Part shown: positions 1-7,559 of the stretch, in pieces
How positions within the stretch are numbered: the stretch's first letter is position 1
Layout: each line of letters starts with the position of its first letter
Assembly: GCA_964486685.1 (NCBI GenBank)
Contig: CAZAOE010000028.1
Location: forward strand, 1 to 11,570
From: JAIOTH01 sp964486685
GTDB taxonomy: Bacteria; Patescibacteriota; Patescibacteriia; UBA1558; S5-K13
Length of the DNA stretch: 11,570 nt
Reading direction: 5' to 3'
Notes under the pieces: model-generated
Told to the model about the DNA's origin: nothing
Seen by the model: the letters and a program-made list of their open reading frames with translations, nothing else
Databases searched by the model: none
Made by a program: the position numbers and the translations under genes

Positions 1-89
1 CCAGCAAGAATTAAAGGAATAAAAACAAAAAGATTCCCAATCCAATCTTTTAACCTAAAACTTAAAAAAATGTAAGACAATATATTCAT
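1..89 (-). CDS. UbiA-family prenyltransferase, N-terminal fragment (runs off left edge)
   Basis: Only the first 29 codons are inside the window, reading leftwards from an ATG at 89. The peptide begins MNILSYIFLSFRLKDWIGNL and continues with a hydrophobic FVFIPLILAG segment. This matches the N-terminal pattern of UbiA-superfamily membrane prenyltransferases of the decaprenyl-phosphate phosphoribosyltransferase type, which typically start with a basic/aromatic K-x-W-x-K/G-N-L stretch leading into the first membrane helix. In that subfamily the enzyme moves 5-phosphoribose onto a polyprenyl phosphate, the first step to lipid-linked D-arabinofuranose. The Asp-rich catalytic motifs lie outside the window, so neither activity nor subfamily can be confirmed. 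It follows the flippase gene by 16 bp on the same strand and is probably co-transcribed. No Shine-Dalgarno sequence is visible upstream. Confidence 0.6.
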   Translation of the reverse strand, partial: MNILSYIFLSFRLKDWIGNLFVFIPLILA

Positions 90-105
90 ATTTTTATTAT
101 ATATA

Positions 106-1437
106 TTATACAACATTTTTAACATTTTTTCTCAAAAATCCCATTACTCTATTAAAAATATCCTTAATTTCATCTTTTCTTGGCACAAAAACATCATAAA
201 ACCCTAATCCTGTTTCCTTGTTAAAAAAATAATAATGGAAACCAAGGGCCAATAGATAAGTAACTGTTGAGGACAAAGCAGCAGCTATCATTCCGTATTG
301 AGGAATATAGATAAAATTCAAAATAATATTAAGAACTGCAACCAAAAACCAACAGATAGTAAACTTGAGAGGATAACCGATGCTAAAAAAGTACTGGCTT
401 AAAACAGTAATTACTGACCAGGCAATTAAACCGGGTAAGAGAAAAATAATAGGTCTTACAGAAGGCAAAAATATTTGTCCATACAATAACCCAATTAATG
501 ATTTGATAAAGAGTAACGTACCTATTGCTATTAAAAAAACCAAGAATAAAGAAATCCGAGAATACTTTGCAATTGATCTTTTCTTTAATTTCTTTTCAGC
601 GTTAATTTTAGGAAAAATCACCGCAACGATAGAAAAAGGTAGAATTAAAAAAACATCACCAAAACTAGAAGCTAAAGAATAAAAACCTGCTTCAGTTGCG
701 CCTCTAAAAAAATTCACCATATATAAATCAACCCGCAATATTAGAAGATAAAAAATACCAGCTAAGAATATTTTAAATCCATAATTTAGAGCCTTTTTCA
801 AAAGTTCCAGATTAAAATTAAAATGGAAACCATCTAATAGAAAAATAAATCCCATTGGCAATAATGCACTTATAATATTCACCAAAATATACCAAAGAAG
901 AACATAGAAAACATCCAATTTAAAAACTAATAATAATAAAATTACCCCAATCAAATTTATTATTTGAGCAATTATAGTAAAAATATTAATTTTTCTAAAT
1001 TTTTGTTCCCCTGTTAAAATAGAAGAAAAAAAATTAGACCAAAAAAAGAATGGCAAGGACAATAGATAAAAAAGTAAATAGCTTCTAGGAATATTACGGA
1101 AAAATATAGGAAAGTTAAAAACAAGAACCAAAATAACTAAAAAACAGATAATACCAATTATTAACCCTAACCAAAAAGAATTACCAATGATATCTTTCCT
1201 TTCAACACTCTTGTTAGAAATAGCATAATTATTAAATCCTCCTATACCTAGATTGCCTAATGTTAAAGCTGCAGTTCCTATCATTACAATAATTGCTAAA
1301 AGACCTTTCCCGTAAGGACCTAGGGTACGAGCAATAATAATTCCAGCCAAGGCACTTAGAAACAAGATAATTATTTTTGCACCAAAGGTAAATGAAATAT
1401 TATTAAGAACAGAATTATTTTCTTTAGTTATTGACAT
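106..1437 (-). CDS. wzx: Wzx-type polysaccharide flippase (MOP superfamily)
   Basis: This 443-residue protein is almost entirely made of hydrophobic helices separated by short basic loops, about 12 to 14 membrane segments by eye. That is the size and layout of Wzx/RfbX flippases of the MOP (MATE-like) superfamily. The N-terminal part carries the typical first helix followed by GIIIARTLGPYGKGLLAII (residues about 32-50), a recurrent feature of these transporters, and the protein ends in a basic cytoplasmic tail. The expected role is to move undecaprenyl-diphosphate-linked repeat units across the cytoplasmic membrane. Its ATG overlaps the 3' end of the upstream GT4 gene by 10 nt, so translation is probably coupled. 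No clear Shine-Dalgarno sequence precedes it. The family assignment is firm; the exported substrate cannot be read from the sequence, and the symbol is by function and context. Confidence 0.88.
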   Translation of the reverse strand: MSITKENNSVLNNISFTFGAKIIILFLSALAGIIIARTLGPYGKGLLAIIVMIGTAALTLGNLGIGGFNNYAISNKSVERKDIIGNSFWLGLIIGIICFLVILVLVFNFPIFFRNIPRSYLLFYLLSLPFFFWSNFFSSILTGEQKFRKINIFTIIAQIINLIGVILLLLVFKLDVFYVLLWYILVNIISALLPMGFIFLLDGFHFNFNLELLKKALNYGFKIFLAGIFYLLILRVDLYMVNFFRGATEAGFYSLASSFGDVFLILPFSIVAVIFPKINAEKKLKKRSIAKYSRISLFLVFLIAIGTLLFIKSLIGLLYGQIFLPSVRPIIFLLPGLIAWSVITVLSQYFFSIGYPLKFTICWFLVAVLNIILNFIYIPQYGMIAAALSSTVTYLLALGFHYYFFNKETGLGFYDVFVPRKDEIKDIFNRVMGFLRKNVKNVV

Positions 1438-2543
1438 AAATATTCGCTATATTTTTTAGAAATATCTCTGATATCAAAAAGGCGCCTATTTTTATTAATC
1501 CATCCAAATGATGCATTCCTTAGTTTAATTGCCTCTTCTTTATTTTCTAATACCAATCTTATAGCTTCATACAAATCATCAATATTAGTTGGTTTTACTA
1601 AAATACCTGTTTTATTATGCTTAATCAATTCTTTTATTCCGTCAACACTAGATGCAATTATAAGTTTTTTAGCAACAAGGGCTTCAACAATAGCAATACC
1701 CAATCCTTCCGATAGAGAAGGAAGAACAAAAACATCCATCTGCTTTAAATACTGTCCTATATCTAATACCTCACCAACAAACCTTACATTTGATAAACCA
1801 TTGTTTTCTGTGAAATGTTCCAGATTTTCTCTTTCAGGACCATTGCCAACAAAGATAAATACTGGTAATTTAATTCCATCATCTTTTAATTTTTTCAAAG
1901 CTTTCAAAATATAAATATGTCCCTTTATTTTATCTAAGCGTGCTACAGTACCAAAAACGGGTTCCCAATCTTTATCTAATTTTTGATAAGACAAAAATTT
2001 ATCAAAATCTATGCCATTATATATAACTTCAATTTTTGAATTAGGAACTTTAAAATAATTAATCAAAAACTCTTTAACATTATTAGATATGGCTATAGCA
2101 TTAGTTGTTCTTCTAAGGGCTCTCATTTTAAGCCATGCAATAATTGAGTTTATTCTGATTACATCGTGTTGAATAGAAATCAATTTTGTATCCAAGCCAA
2201 AGCTTGCCCAATAACCTAAAATATCAGACTGATATAAAGAAGTTATAATAACATCCGGCTTGATTTTTCTTAAGAAAACAATTAACCTTAAAAGGATAAA
2301 TAGAGTACTTAAAATCCATATCACTTTAAAAAGTAAAGATGAAGAATATCTTTTAGAACCGGCGAAGAAAATTGGAAATTCTAATTTTCTAAACTCTGAC
2401 TCCATTGGACCAGATCCCAAAATCGTTATAATACTCGCCTCAAATTTACTTCTGTCCAAATTTTTTAGAATTTCTAACAATACCTGCTCTGTTCCGCCGA
2501 TTAAAAAATTATTCCATATAAAAACTAATTTCTTCTTTTTCAT
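1428..2543 (-). CDS. GT4-family glycosyltransferase
   Basis: This 371-residue protein has the two-domain GT-B layout of family 4 glycosyltransferases. The N-terminal domain opens with a beta strand and a loop containing GGTEQ (residues 16-20), usual for the acceptor-side Rossmann fold. The C-terminal domain shows GTVARLDKIKG (198-208), with the Arg and Lys that normally contact the donor diphosphate, then FVGNGPE (231-237), and an intact EX7E motif from Glu279 to Glu287. It should be a retaining transferase that adds a sugar from a nucleotide donor to the lipid-linked oligosaccharide at the inner membrane face. A hydrophobic stretch around 70-92 may aid membrane contact. It is the first gene of a minus-strand set with wzx and the UbiA-like gene. 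Its ATG is only 3 bp from the start codon of the divergent plus-strand gene. Donor and acceptor are unknown. Confidence 0.9.
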   Translation of the reverse strand: MKKKKLVFIWNNFLIGGTEQVLLEILKNLDRSKFEASIITILGSGPMESEFRKLEFPIFFAGSKRYSSSLLFKVIWILSTLFILLRLIVFLRKIKPDVIITSLYQSDILGYWASFGLDTKLISIQHDVIRINSIIAWLKMRALRRTTNAIAISNNVKEFLINYFKVPNSKIEVIYNGIDFDKFLSYQKLDKDWEPVFGTVARLDKIKGHIYILKALKKLKDDGIKLPVFIFVGNGPERENLEHFTENNGLSNVRFVGEVLDIGQYLKQMDVFVLPSLSEGLGIAIVEALVAKKLIIASSVDGIKELIKHNKTGILVKPTNIDDLYEAIRLVLENKEEAIKLRNASFGWINKNRRLFDIRDISKKYSEYLCQ

Positions 2544-2546
2544 AAA

Positions 2547-3845
2547 ATGACTAATTCATTAGATTTTAAAAAAATATTAATAATATCATCTTATGCTCCA
2601 CCTTCTATGAGTGGAGCGTCACAAAATATATATAATCTTTTGCGTGATTTTCCAGAAAACTCATATTGTATCCTGACAAGTTTTTATAACATTGATAATA
2701 TATCGGCAAAAACTGGCATATGGCTAAAAGGAAAATATATCTTTTATGATAAAATCTCTGCTTCTGGATTGTTAAAAATTCATTCAGAAAAAACAAAAGA
2801 ACAACCATCTCGCTTAATTCTAAACAAATTAAAGTATTTAGTAAAGCGCATTTGGTTTCTAGGAGCTCTGGGAGGAGCTTTTATTATGGGTTCACAAATT
2901 ATTATGATAATACGAGCTGGTATTAAAACCATTAAAAAAGAAAAGGTTAAAATAATGATAGGTTTCTCCGATTATGGCCCAGCAATGATTTCCACCTATA
3001 TCCTTAATAAAATAACCAAAAAACCTTATTATATATATCTTTTTGATATTTATAAGGATAATTTTTATCCGGTTTTTCCTGCTGGTATTTTAGCTAAAAT
3101 TTTTGAGTCTAAAATACTGAAAAATGCAGAAAAAATAATAGTAACTAATGAAGGAACATTAAATTTTTATGTTAAAGAATATGGAGAAAAAATTAGAAAA
3201 AAAATTATTATAATCCATAATTCGACATTTTCTGAAAATTATCTTAATCTCCATAACAATTACAATCCAAAATCACCATATACCATACTTTATACTGGTA
3301 GCATTTATTGGCCCCAAATTAGAAGTTTAAAAAATCTAATTACGGCTATTAAAGAAATTAATGATATTGATATCAATTTAAAAATCTATTCCCCTAATCC
3401 AAAAGATTATCTAAAAAAAATTGGAATTACAGAAAGTGAAAAAGTCAAAATATTAGTAGCTTCTCCTCAAAAAATGCCAGAAATTCAAACCAAAGCTGAT
3501 ATTCTATTTTTGCCTCTTTCTTGGCATACAAAAAGTCAAAAAATCATTGATACTGCCACACCGGGAAAACTTGCAGATTATTTGATTTCAAACAGACCAA
3601 TTTTAATTCATGCTCCATCATCAACATTTTTAACTCAATATGCCAAAAAGAATAATTTTGCCTATGTAGTTGATGAAGAAAATATAGAAAAATTAAAATC
3701 AGCTATAAAAACGCTTTTATTTGATAAAACACTTACAAAACAAATAATAAAAAAAGCAAAAGTTATTTTTTTAAAAAATCATGATGCTAGCTTTAATGCT
3801 TTGACATTTCAGAATTTCTTTAAAAATAACTGTGTAGGACTATAA
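2547..3845 (+). CDS. GT-B fold glycosyltransferase (GT4-like), only plus-strand gene
   Basis: The 432-residue product begins with KKILIISSYAPPSMSGASQN (residues 8-27), a beta strand plus glycine loop typical of GT4-type glycosyltransferases. It has LFDIYKDNF (165-173) in the inter-domain region, GSIYWPQIRSLKNLI (251-265) where GT4 enzymes bind the donor diphosphate, and TPGKLADYLISNRPILI (338-354), the counterpart of the common P-S-K-x-x-E-Y-L-A-x-G-x-P-I motif. The first Glu of a classical EX7E is not evident, so it is a divergent member. A hydrophobic segment at 103-121 may bind the membrane. The gene is inverted relative to all others. It starts 3 bp from the divergent GT4 gene and converges with the methyltransferase gene across 26 bp. 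No Shine-Dalgarno sequence is visible. Substrate unknown. Confidence 0.85.
   Translation: MTNSLDFKKILIISSYAPPSMSGASQNIYNLLRDFPENSYCILTSFYNIDNISAKTGIWLKGKYIFYDKISASGLLKIHSEKTKEQPSRLILNKLKYLVKRIWFLGALGGAFIMGSQIIMIIRAGIKTIKKEKVKIMIGFSDYGPAMISTYILNKITKKPYYIYLFDIYKDNFYPVFPAGILAKIFESKILKNAEKIIVTNEGTLNFYVKEYGEKIRKKIIIIHNSTFSENYLNLHNNYNPKSPYTILYTGSIYWPQIRSLKNLITAIKEINDIDINLKIYSPNPKDYLKKIGITESEKVKILVASPQKMPEIQTKADILFLPLSWHTKSQKIIDTATPGKLADYLISNRPILIHAPSSTFLTQYAKKNNFAYVVDEENIEKLKSAIKTLLFDKTLTKQIIKKAKVIFLKNHDASFNALTFQNFFKNNCVGL
2551..2562. repeat. Short inverted repeat at the divergent start region
   Basis: CTAAT and ATTAG face each other across a 2-base spacer, inside codons 2-6 of the plus-strand glycosyltransferase and 8 bp upstream of the minus-strand GT4 start codon. 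Five-base arms in AT-rich DNA can occur by chance. It is listed only because it lies between two start codons that are 3 bp apart, where promoters and operators must overlap coding sequence. No regulator is known for it. Confidence 0.2.
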
Positions 3846-3871
3846 CTTCTTTATAAACAGGGTAAGAAAAA

Positions 3872-4660
3872 CTATAATTTTACAATTAGACATTGCGATC
3901 CAGACATTTCAATAATTGGCTCTGGTTTGTTTTCAAAAAAATCATCAAATGATTTTTTAACCCCCGGTGTATCTATATAATTATGCGATATTATAATTCC
4001 ACCTTTATTCATTCTTTGATAAAAGAATTCTAAACAATTTAATGTAGATTCATATAAATCTACATCAAGATGAACGAATGAAAATCTTTTATCTTTTATA
4101 GGATCAGCAGTAAATGGAAAAAGCCCTTTATAAAAATAAACATTTGAATATTCTTTTAAAGATTCTTTCGTATCTTCAAATATGACAGAAAACTCCCCTT
4201 TATGGAATTGCTTTGGATTGTCTACGTTGCTTAAATTTGGTAGACCTTCAAAAGTATCAAATAAATGAAGCGCTTTATTTCCCTTAGCTTCACAAATTAG
4301 CTTTGCACTCCCTCCTTTATAAACACCAACTTCTGCAATATCTCCATTTATTTTTTCTGTTTTCTTGATTAACATAAATACTTGGTAAGCTTCATTATCA
4401 GCCAATAACATTTCAGTTTCATTTTTTATTTTTCTAATTAAATTAATAACTTCCAATCTTTCTGGATCATGAAAATAAATAATAACGCCTCTTCTGTGTG
4501 AAACGATATTTGAAATTATATACGAAATAAATTTACTTATTATTCTTCTTGGAAATACTAAGCATTTGGTAATATTTTTTATAATTTTCTTCATAGGAAT
4601 TTTATTAAATTCGTCTTTTTGTCCTTTTATTTTGTTTATTTTATTTATAGAAATCTTCAT
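3872..4660 (-). CDS. TylF/MycF-type class I SAM-dependent methyltransferase
   Basis: Residues about 106-260 of this 262-residue protein match the TylF (macrocin O-methyltransferase) family. They include the AdoMet-binding loop AEVGVYKGGSAK (109-120), LFDTFEGLP (133-141), FVHLDVDLYESTL (196-208), and PGVKKSFDDFF (232-242). Family members methylate sugar hydroxyls in a metal-dependent way, so a role in O-methylating a residue of the polysaccharide or its precursor is likely. The position where many relatives have Asp-Asp-Tyr or His-Asp-Tyr reads His226-Asn227-Tyr228, so a metal ligand may be altered. The first 22 residues are Lys-rich and poorly conserved in appearance; Met23 is an alternative start, and neither start has a clear ribosome binding site. 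It is the last gene of the minus-strand operon, 9 bp after wecE, and ends with TAG. Confidence 0.85.
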   Translation of the reverse strand: MKISINKINKIKGQKDEFNKIPMKKIIKNITKCLVFPRRIISKFISYIISNIVSHRRGVIIYFHDPERLEVINLIRKIKNETEMLLADNEAYQVFMLIKKTEKINGDIAEVGVYKGGSAKLICEAKGNKALHLFDTFEGLPNLSNVDNPKQFHKGEFSVIFEDTKESLKEYSNVYFYKGLFPFTADPIKDKRFSFVHLDVDLYESTLNCLEFFYQRMNKGGIIISHNYIDTPGVKKSFDDFFENKPEPIIEMSGSQCLIVKL

Positions 4661-4669
4661 TCAATAATC

Positions 4670-5809
4670 TTATATATGTTTTAAATAAAATTGCCCGATT
4701 CTGTCTACGACACATCGCACATCACTTTGGTCCAAATTGTAATAAAGTGGTAACCTTAAAATCCTTTCGCTTTCTTTTGTTGTATAGTTGTCTACTCCAT
4801 TGAATCTTCCATATTTTAACCCTGCAATCGAAGTATGAAGAGGTATATAGTGAAAAATTGAATAGATATTACCTTCTTTAAGATAATTAATCAATTTCGT
4901 TCTTTCTTCTATATCCTTACACTTTATATAAAACATATGAGCGTTATGCTCGCATTCTTTTGGAATATATTGTAATTGAATTAATCCCTTTTCTTGTAAA
5001 AATTTCAATCCATTATAATAAATATTCCAAGTATCTAAACGATTTTGATTAATTTTTTCAGCTTCTTCTAATTGTGCATATAAATATGCAGAGCTTAATT
5101 CGCTAGGCAAATATGAACTTCCTATATCAACCCATGTATATTGATTAATTTCACCTCTTAAAAATTTACTTTTGCTTGTCCCTGCGTCTCTGATAATTTC
5201 GGCTCTTTCAATAAAATCTTTGTTTTTAATTAAAATAGCTCCACCTTCACCCATCGAATAATTCTTACTTTCATGAAAACTATAACATCCAAAATCTCCT
5301 ATAGTTCCCAAAGATTGATGTTTATATGTTGACATTACTCCCTGAGCAGCATCTTCTATGACATAAAGATTATATTTTTTAGCAATTTCCATTATTTTAT
5401 CCATTTCACAAGATACTCCTGCATAATGCACCACAGTAATTGCTTTTGTTTTATTTGTAATTGCGTCCTCAATTAAAGTTTCATCTATATTCATCGTATC
5501 CGGCCTAATATCAATAAAAACTATCTTTGCACCTCTTAATGCAAATGCATTTGCTGTTGATGAAAAGGTATAAGATGGGGTTATAACCTCATCGCCAGAT
5601 TTAATGTTAATCAAAATTGCGGCCATTTCTAAGGCATGCGTACAGGAAGTTGTTAGTAATGCTTTTGATGTATGAAAATTTTGCTCAAACCAAACATTAC
5701 ATTTTTTTGTAAATGGACCATCTCCACATAGTTTTCGATTGCTTTCTATCGCCTCTTTAATATATTGTTGTCCTTTTTCAATAAAAGGTGGAATGTTAAA
5801 TGGTATCAT
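4670..5809 (-). CDS. wecE: dTDP-4-amino-4,6-dideoxygalactose transaminase (WecE/RffA)
   Basis: The 379-residue protein is close to E. coli WecE (376 residues, as I recall it) along its full length, including the N-terminal MIPFN, LCGDGPFT (27-34), PSYTFSSTANAFALRGAKIV (78-97), DTMNIDETLIEDAI (104-117), HYAGVSCEMD (128-137), EDAAQGVMSTYK (152-163) and the C-terminal FHYIPLH and TTKESERILRLPLYYNL blocks. The PLP Schiff-base lysine is Lys182 in SFHESKNYSMGEGG, and Asp153 should contact the pyridine nitrogen. WecE transfers an amino group from glutamate to dTDP-4-keto-6-deoxy-D-glucose, giving dTDP-4-amino-4,6-dideoxy-D-galactose (dTDP-Fuc4N). The substrate is supplied by RfbA and RfbB in the same operon. 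Its ATG overlaps the WbqC gene's TGA in an ATGA junction, implying translational coupling with that gene. Similarity is specific enough to favour the WecE subfamily over other sugar aminotransferases. Confidence 0.93.
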   Translation of the reverse strand: MIPFNIPPFIEKGQQYIKEAIESNRKLCGDGPFTKKCNVWFEQNFHTSKALLTTSCTHALEMAAILINIKSGDEVITPSYTFSSTANAFALRGAKIVFIDIRPDTMNIDETLIEDAITNKTKAITVVHYAGVSCEMDKIMEIAKKYNLYVIEDAAQGVMSTYKHQSLGTIGDFGCYSFHESKNYSMGEGGAILIKNKDFIERAEIIRDAGTSKSKFLRGEINQYTWVDIGSSYLPSELSSAYLYAQLEEAEKINQNRLDTWNIYYNGLKFLQEKGLIQLQYIPKECEHNAHMFYIKCKDIEERTKLINYLKEGNIYSIFHYIPLHTSIAGLKYGRFNGVDNYTTKESERILRLPLYYNLDQSDVRCVVDRIGQFYLKHI

Positions 5810-6513
5810 AATATAATTTTCTCAAACTTATTTTGAAAAATGTATTTAGGACTATCTTTCCCACAGTTAAAAATAACATCTAGCACACTCACATAATGAT
5901 TAAAGTCACCGTACAACTGCTTATATTCTGGATATTCATACTTAATATACTCTAGTCCTATATTCGCTTCCCTAAATTTATCTTCTGTAATATATCCTTT
6001 GGCTGCAGGTCCTGATAGATAACAGGTAGCATCTAATTGTTTACATATATCAATTACTTTGTCATCCTTTACCCCTACTGTTTTTAATTCTATTGAATCA
6101 ATAAATTCAGTTTTAATTCCAAGAACATTCGCAATTAACTTAGTTATATATATATTAAATTGTGATAAATTTGTCCATTTATTTTTTAAATAAATATCTT
6201 CTAACATAAAATGATATTCTTTTAAAAATGGTGCTTTAGAATAATTTTGTATTATCTTATTATAATGGTTTTGTTGCCAATTCACTTCATTAGAAATTTC
6301 TATTTCTAATATCCTAGATTCCGTAGGTGCTTTTTTAACAGGCGCTGTTAACCATTCTAATCCATTAGGCGTTTTTATTCGATTTCTATTGCGCCAATCA
6401 CCTTTTGTATATTGCACGTCTTCATGAAAGACAAAAATATCTACTTGATTAATCATATCAAATACGCCTTTCCAAGGTATGTAATTAGATTGCAATATTG
6501 CTACTTTTTTCAT
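5806..6513 (-). CDS. WbqC-family protein
   Basis: This 235-residue soluble protein has the typical length and hallmark motifs of the WbqC family (PF08889): QSNYIPWKGVFDMI (8-21) and EDVQYTKGDWRNRNRIKTPNG (31-51), followed by WLTAPVK. WbqC genes sit in O-antigen and other polysaccharide clusters beside amino-sugar transaminases. The family is often discussed in connection with modification of 4-amino-4,6-dideoxy sugars, but I do not know of a firmly established reaction and cannot read one here. Its 4-bp ATGA overlap with wecE suggests that its substrate is the WecE product, possibly as an N-acylating step where enterobacteria use WecD. It starts inside the upstream DegT gene with a 29-nt overlap; AAGG about six bases before the ATG is one of the few plausible ribosome binding sites in the window. 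It ends in TGA. Confidence 0.9.
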   Translation of the reverse strand: MKKVAILQSNYIPWKGVFDMINQVDIFVFHEDVQYTKGDWRNRNRIKTPNGLEWLTAPVKKAPTESRILEIEISNEVNWQQNHYNKIIQNYSKAPFLKEYHFMLEDIYLKNKWTNLSQFNIYITKLIANVLGIKTEFIDSIELKTVGVKDDKVIDICKQLDATCYLSGPAAKGYITEDKFREANIGLEYIKYEYPEYKQLYGDFNHYVSVLDVIFNCGKDSPKYIFQNKFEKIIL

Positions 6514-7549
6514 TTATTGCCTTACAAATTTTAATTATTTCTTTCTCTTCTATTCCTATTAAAGGAAGATTCATTATCTTTTCTTCCATCTTAAAAGCAT
6601 TTGGGTAATTTCTTTTATCTTCGCCAAACATATTAACCACAACTGGATACCAATCACTAACTAGAATTTCTTTTTTTAATAAAAATTTAATCATTTCTTT
6701 CTTATAATTTTTATCAACCAGCAAATTAAAACGCCAAGGAACTGCTCCTTTATTAAACAAGTATTTTTTTACTATAGAGTTTTCATGTATATTTTTACAA
6801 TATAATTGGTAGTTTTTCTTTCTTAATTTTATGATACTTTCTAACTCTTTCAGCTTATTATTTATGATTTCTTTTGTTTTATTATCGATTCGATATAAAA
6901 AATTTTTCTTATAACAATTTATTGCTTCTTTATAAATTATTTTTATTAATTTATTTTCTTTATTATTTCTAATAACACGATATAATTGAGAAAATAATGA
7001 TAATTCTTCTAAATAACTTTCTTTGTATGTTTTTAATTTATCATTTAATACTTTTATCTTCGTAAGATTTTTTTTGCTTACAATCATTCCACCATTCCCA
7101 ATTTCTAAAGTTTTTGAATATCCAAAACTAAAAATTGAATAATCTCCAAAACTACCACAAACTTTTCCATACAACTCACTTCCCATTGCTAATGCACAAT
7201 CTTCAATAGCTAATATTTTTCTCTTTTTTAAAATTCCAGTAATTTTAGCAATATTTTTACAAGAATTGCCATAAATGTGTGAAATAATTACTGCTCCAAT
7301 ATCATTCTTATTTTCTAATTTTTTTAATATTTCTTTTAAAGAAATATTTCCATCATCATCCACATCGACAAAGATTGGTTTATTCCCACTATATATAACT
7401 GGATATACTGCAGCATAACAAATATTTGCTGGGAGAATTACAAATTTATTAGTTATATTATTAGATTTTAAGATTAAATAAATTGCACTACTTCCCCTAC
7501 CACTATATAAAAAATTTCTTTTTTGTAAAAAAATTTCAAAATTTGTCAT
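6485..7549 (-). CDS. Divergent DegT/DnrJ/EryC1/StrS-family PLP protein
   Basis: The 354-residue protein keeps the core of the DegT aminotransferase fold. It shows SGRGSSAIY (16-24) at the PLP-phosphate end, LPANICYAAVYPVIYSGNKP (39-58), FVDVD (60-64), HIYG (91-94), EDCALAMGS (116-124) with Asp117, and SFGYSKTLEIGNGGMI (141-156) with Lys146 as the expected Schiff-base lysine. The G-N-x-R-M-x-E-L segment that helps bind nucleotide sugar in many family members is not recognisable. In its place lies a long Lys-rich helical stretch (about 165-240). It may therefore be a sugar aminotransferase with a different substrate, or a PLP enzyme of other activity. It lies 10 bp after the radical SAM gene and overlaps the WbqC gene by 29 nt, so it belongs to the same transcription unit. 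Its very Lys/Ile/Asn-rich composition exceeds that of WecE. Specific function unknown. Confidence 0.8.
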   Translation of the reverse strand: MTNFEIFLQKRNFLYSGRGSSAIYLILKSNNITNKFVILPANICYAAVYPVIYSGNKPIFVDVDDDGNISLKEILKKLENKNDIGAVIISHIYGNSCKNIAKITGILKKRKILAIEDCALAMGSELYGKVCGSFGDYSIFSFGYSKTLEIGNGGMIVSKKNLTKIKVLNDKLKTYKESYLEELSLFSQLYRVIRNNKENKLIKIIYKEAINCYKKNFLYRIDNKTKEIINNKLKELESIIKLRKKNYQLYCKNIHENSIVKKYLFNKGAVPWRFNLLVDKNYKKEMIKFLLKKEILVSDWYPVVVNMFGEDKRNYPNAFKMEEKIMNLPLIGIEEKEIIKICKAINEKSSNIAI

Positions 7550-7559
7550 TTTTTATCGT

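Noticed and set aside
380..682. Plus-strand open frame antisense to wzx
   Set aside because: It is contained in the flippase gene and shows no domain or ribosome binding site; it looks like a chance frame.
2260..2550. Plus-strand open frame antisense to the GT4 gene
   Set aside because: It lies fully inside a well-supported gene, has no recognisable domain and a low-complexity Lys-rich composition expected of AT-rich antisense frames.
3843..3874. Bidirectional terminator between the convergent genes
   Set aside because: The best inverted match (AAAA/TTTT around 3868-3881) has only four A-T pairs and no GC stem, so I cannot support a terminator.
5806..5808. Possibility that TGA is read as glycine (recoded lineages)
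   Set aside because: The WbqC gene stops at a TGA exactly where the family length predicts and wecE starts there; other genes use TAA or TAG, so the standard bacterial code fits.
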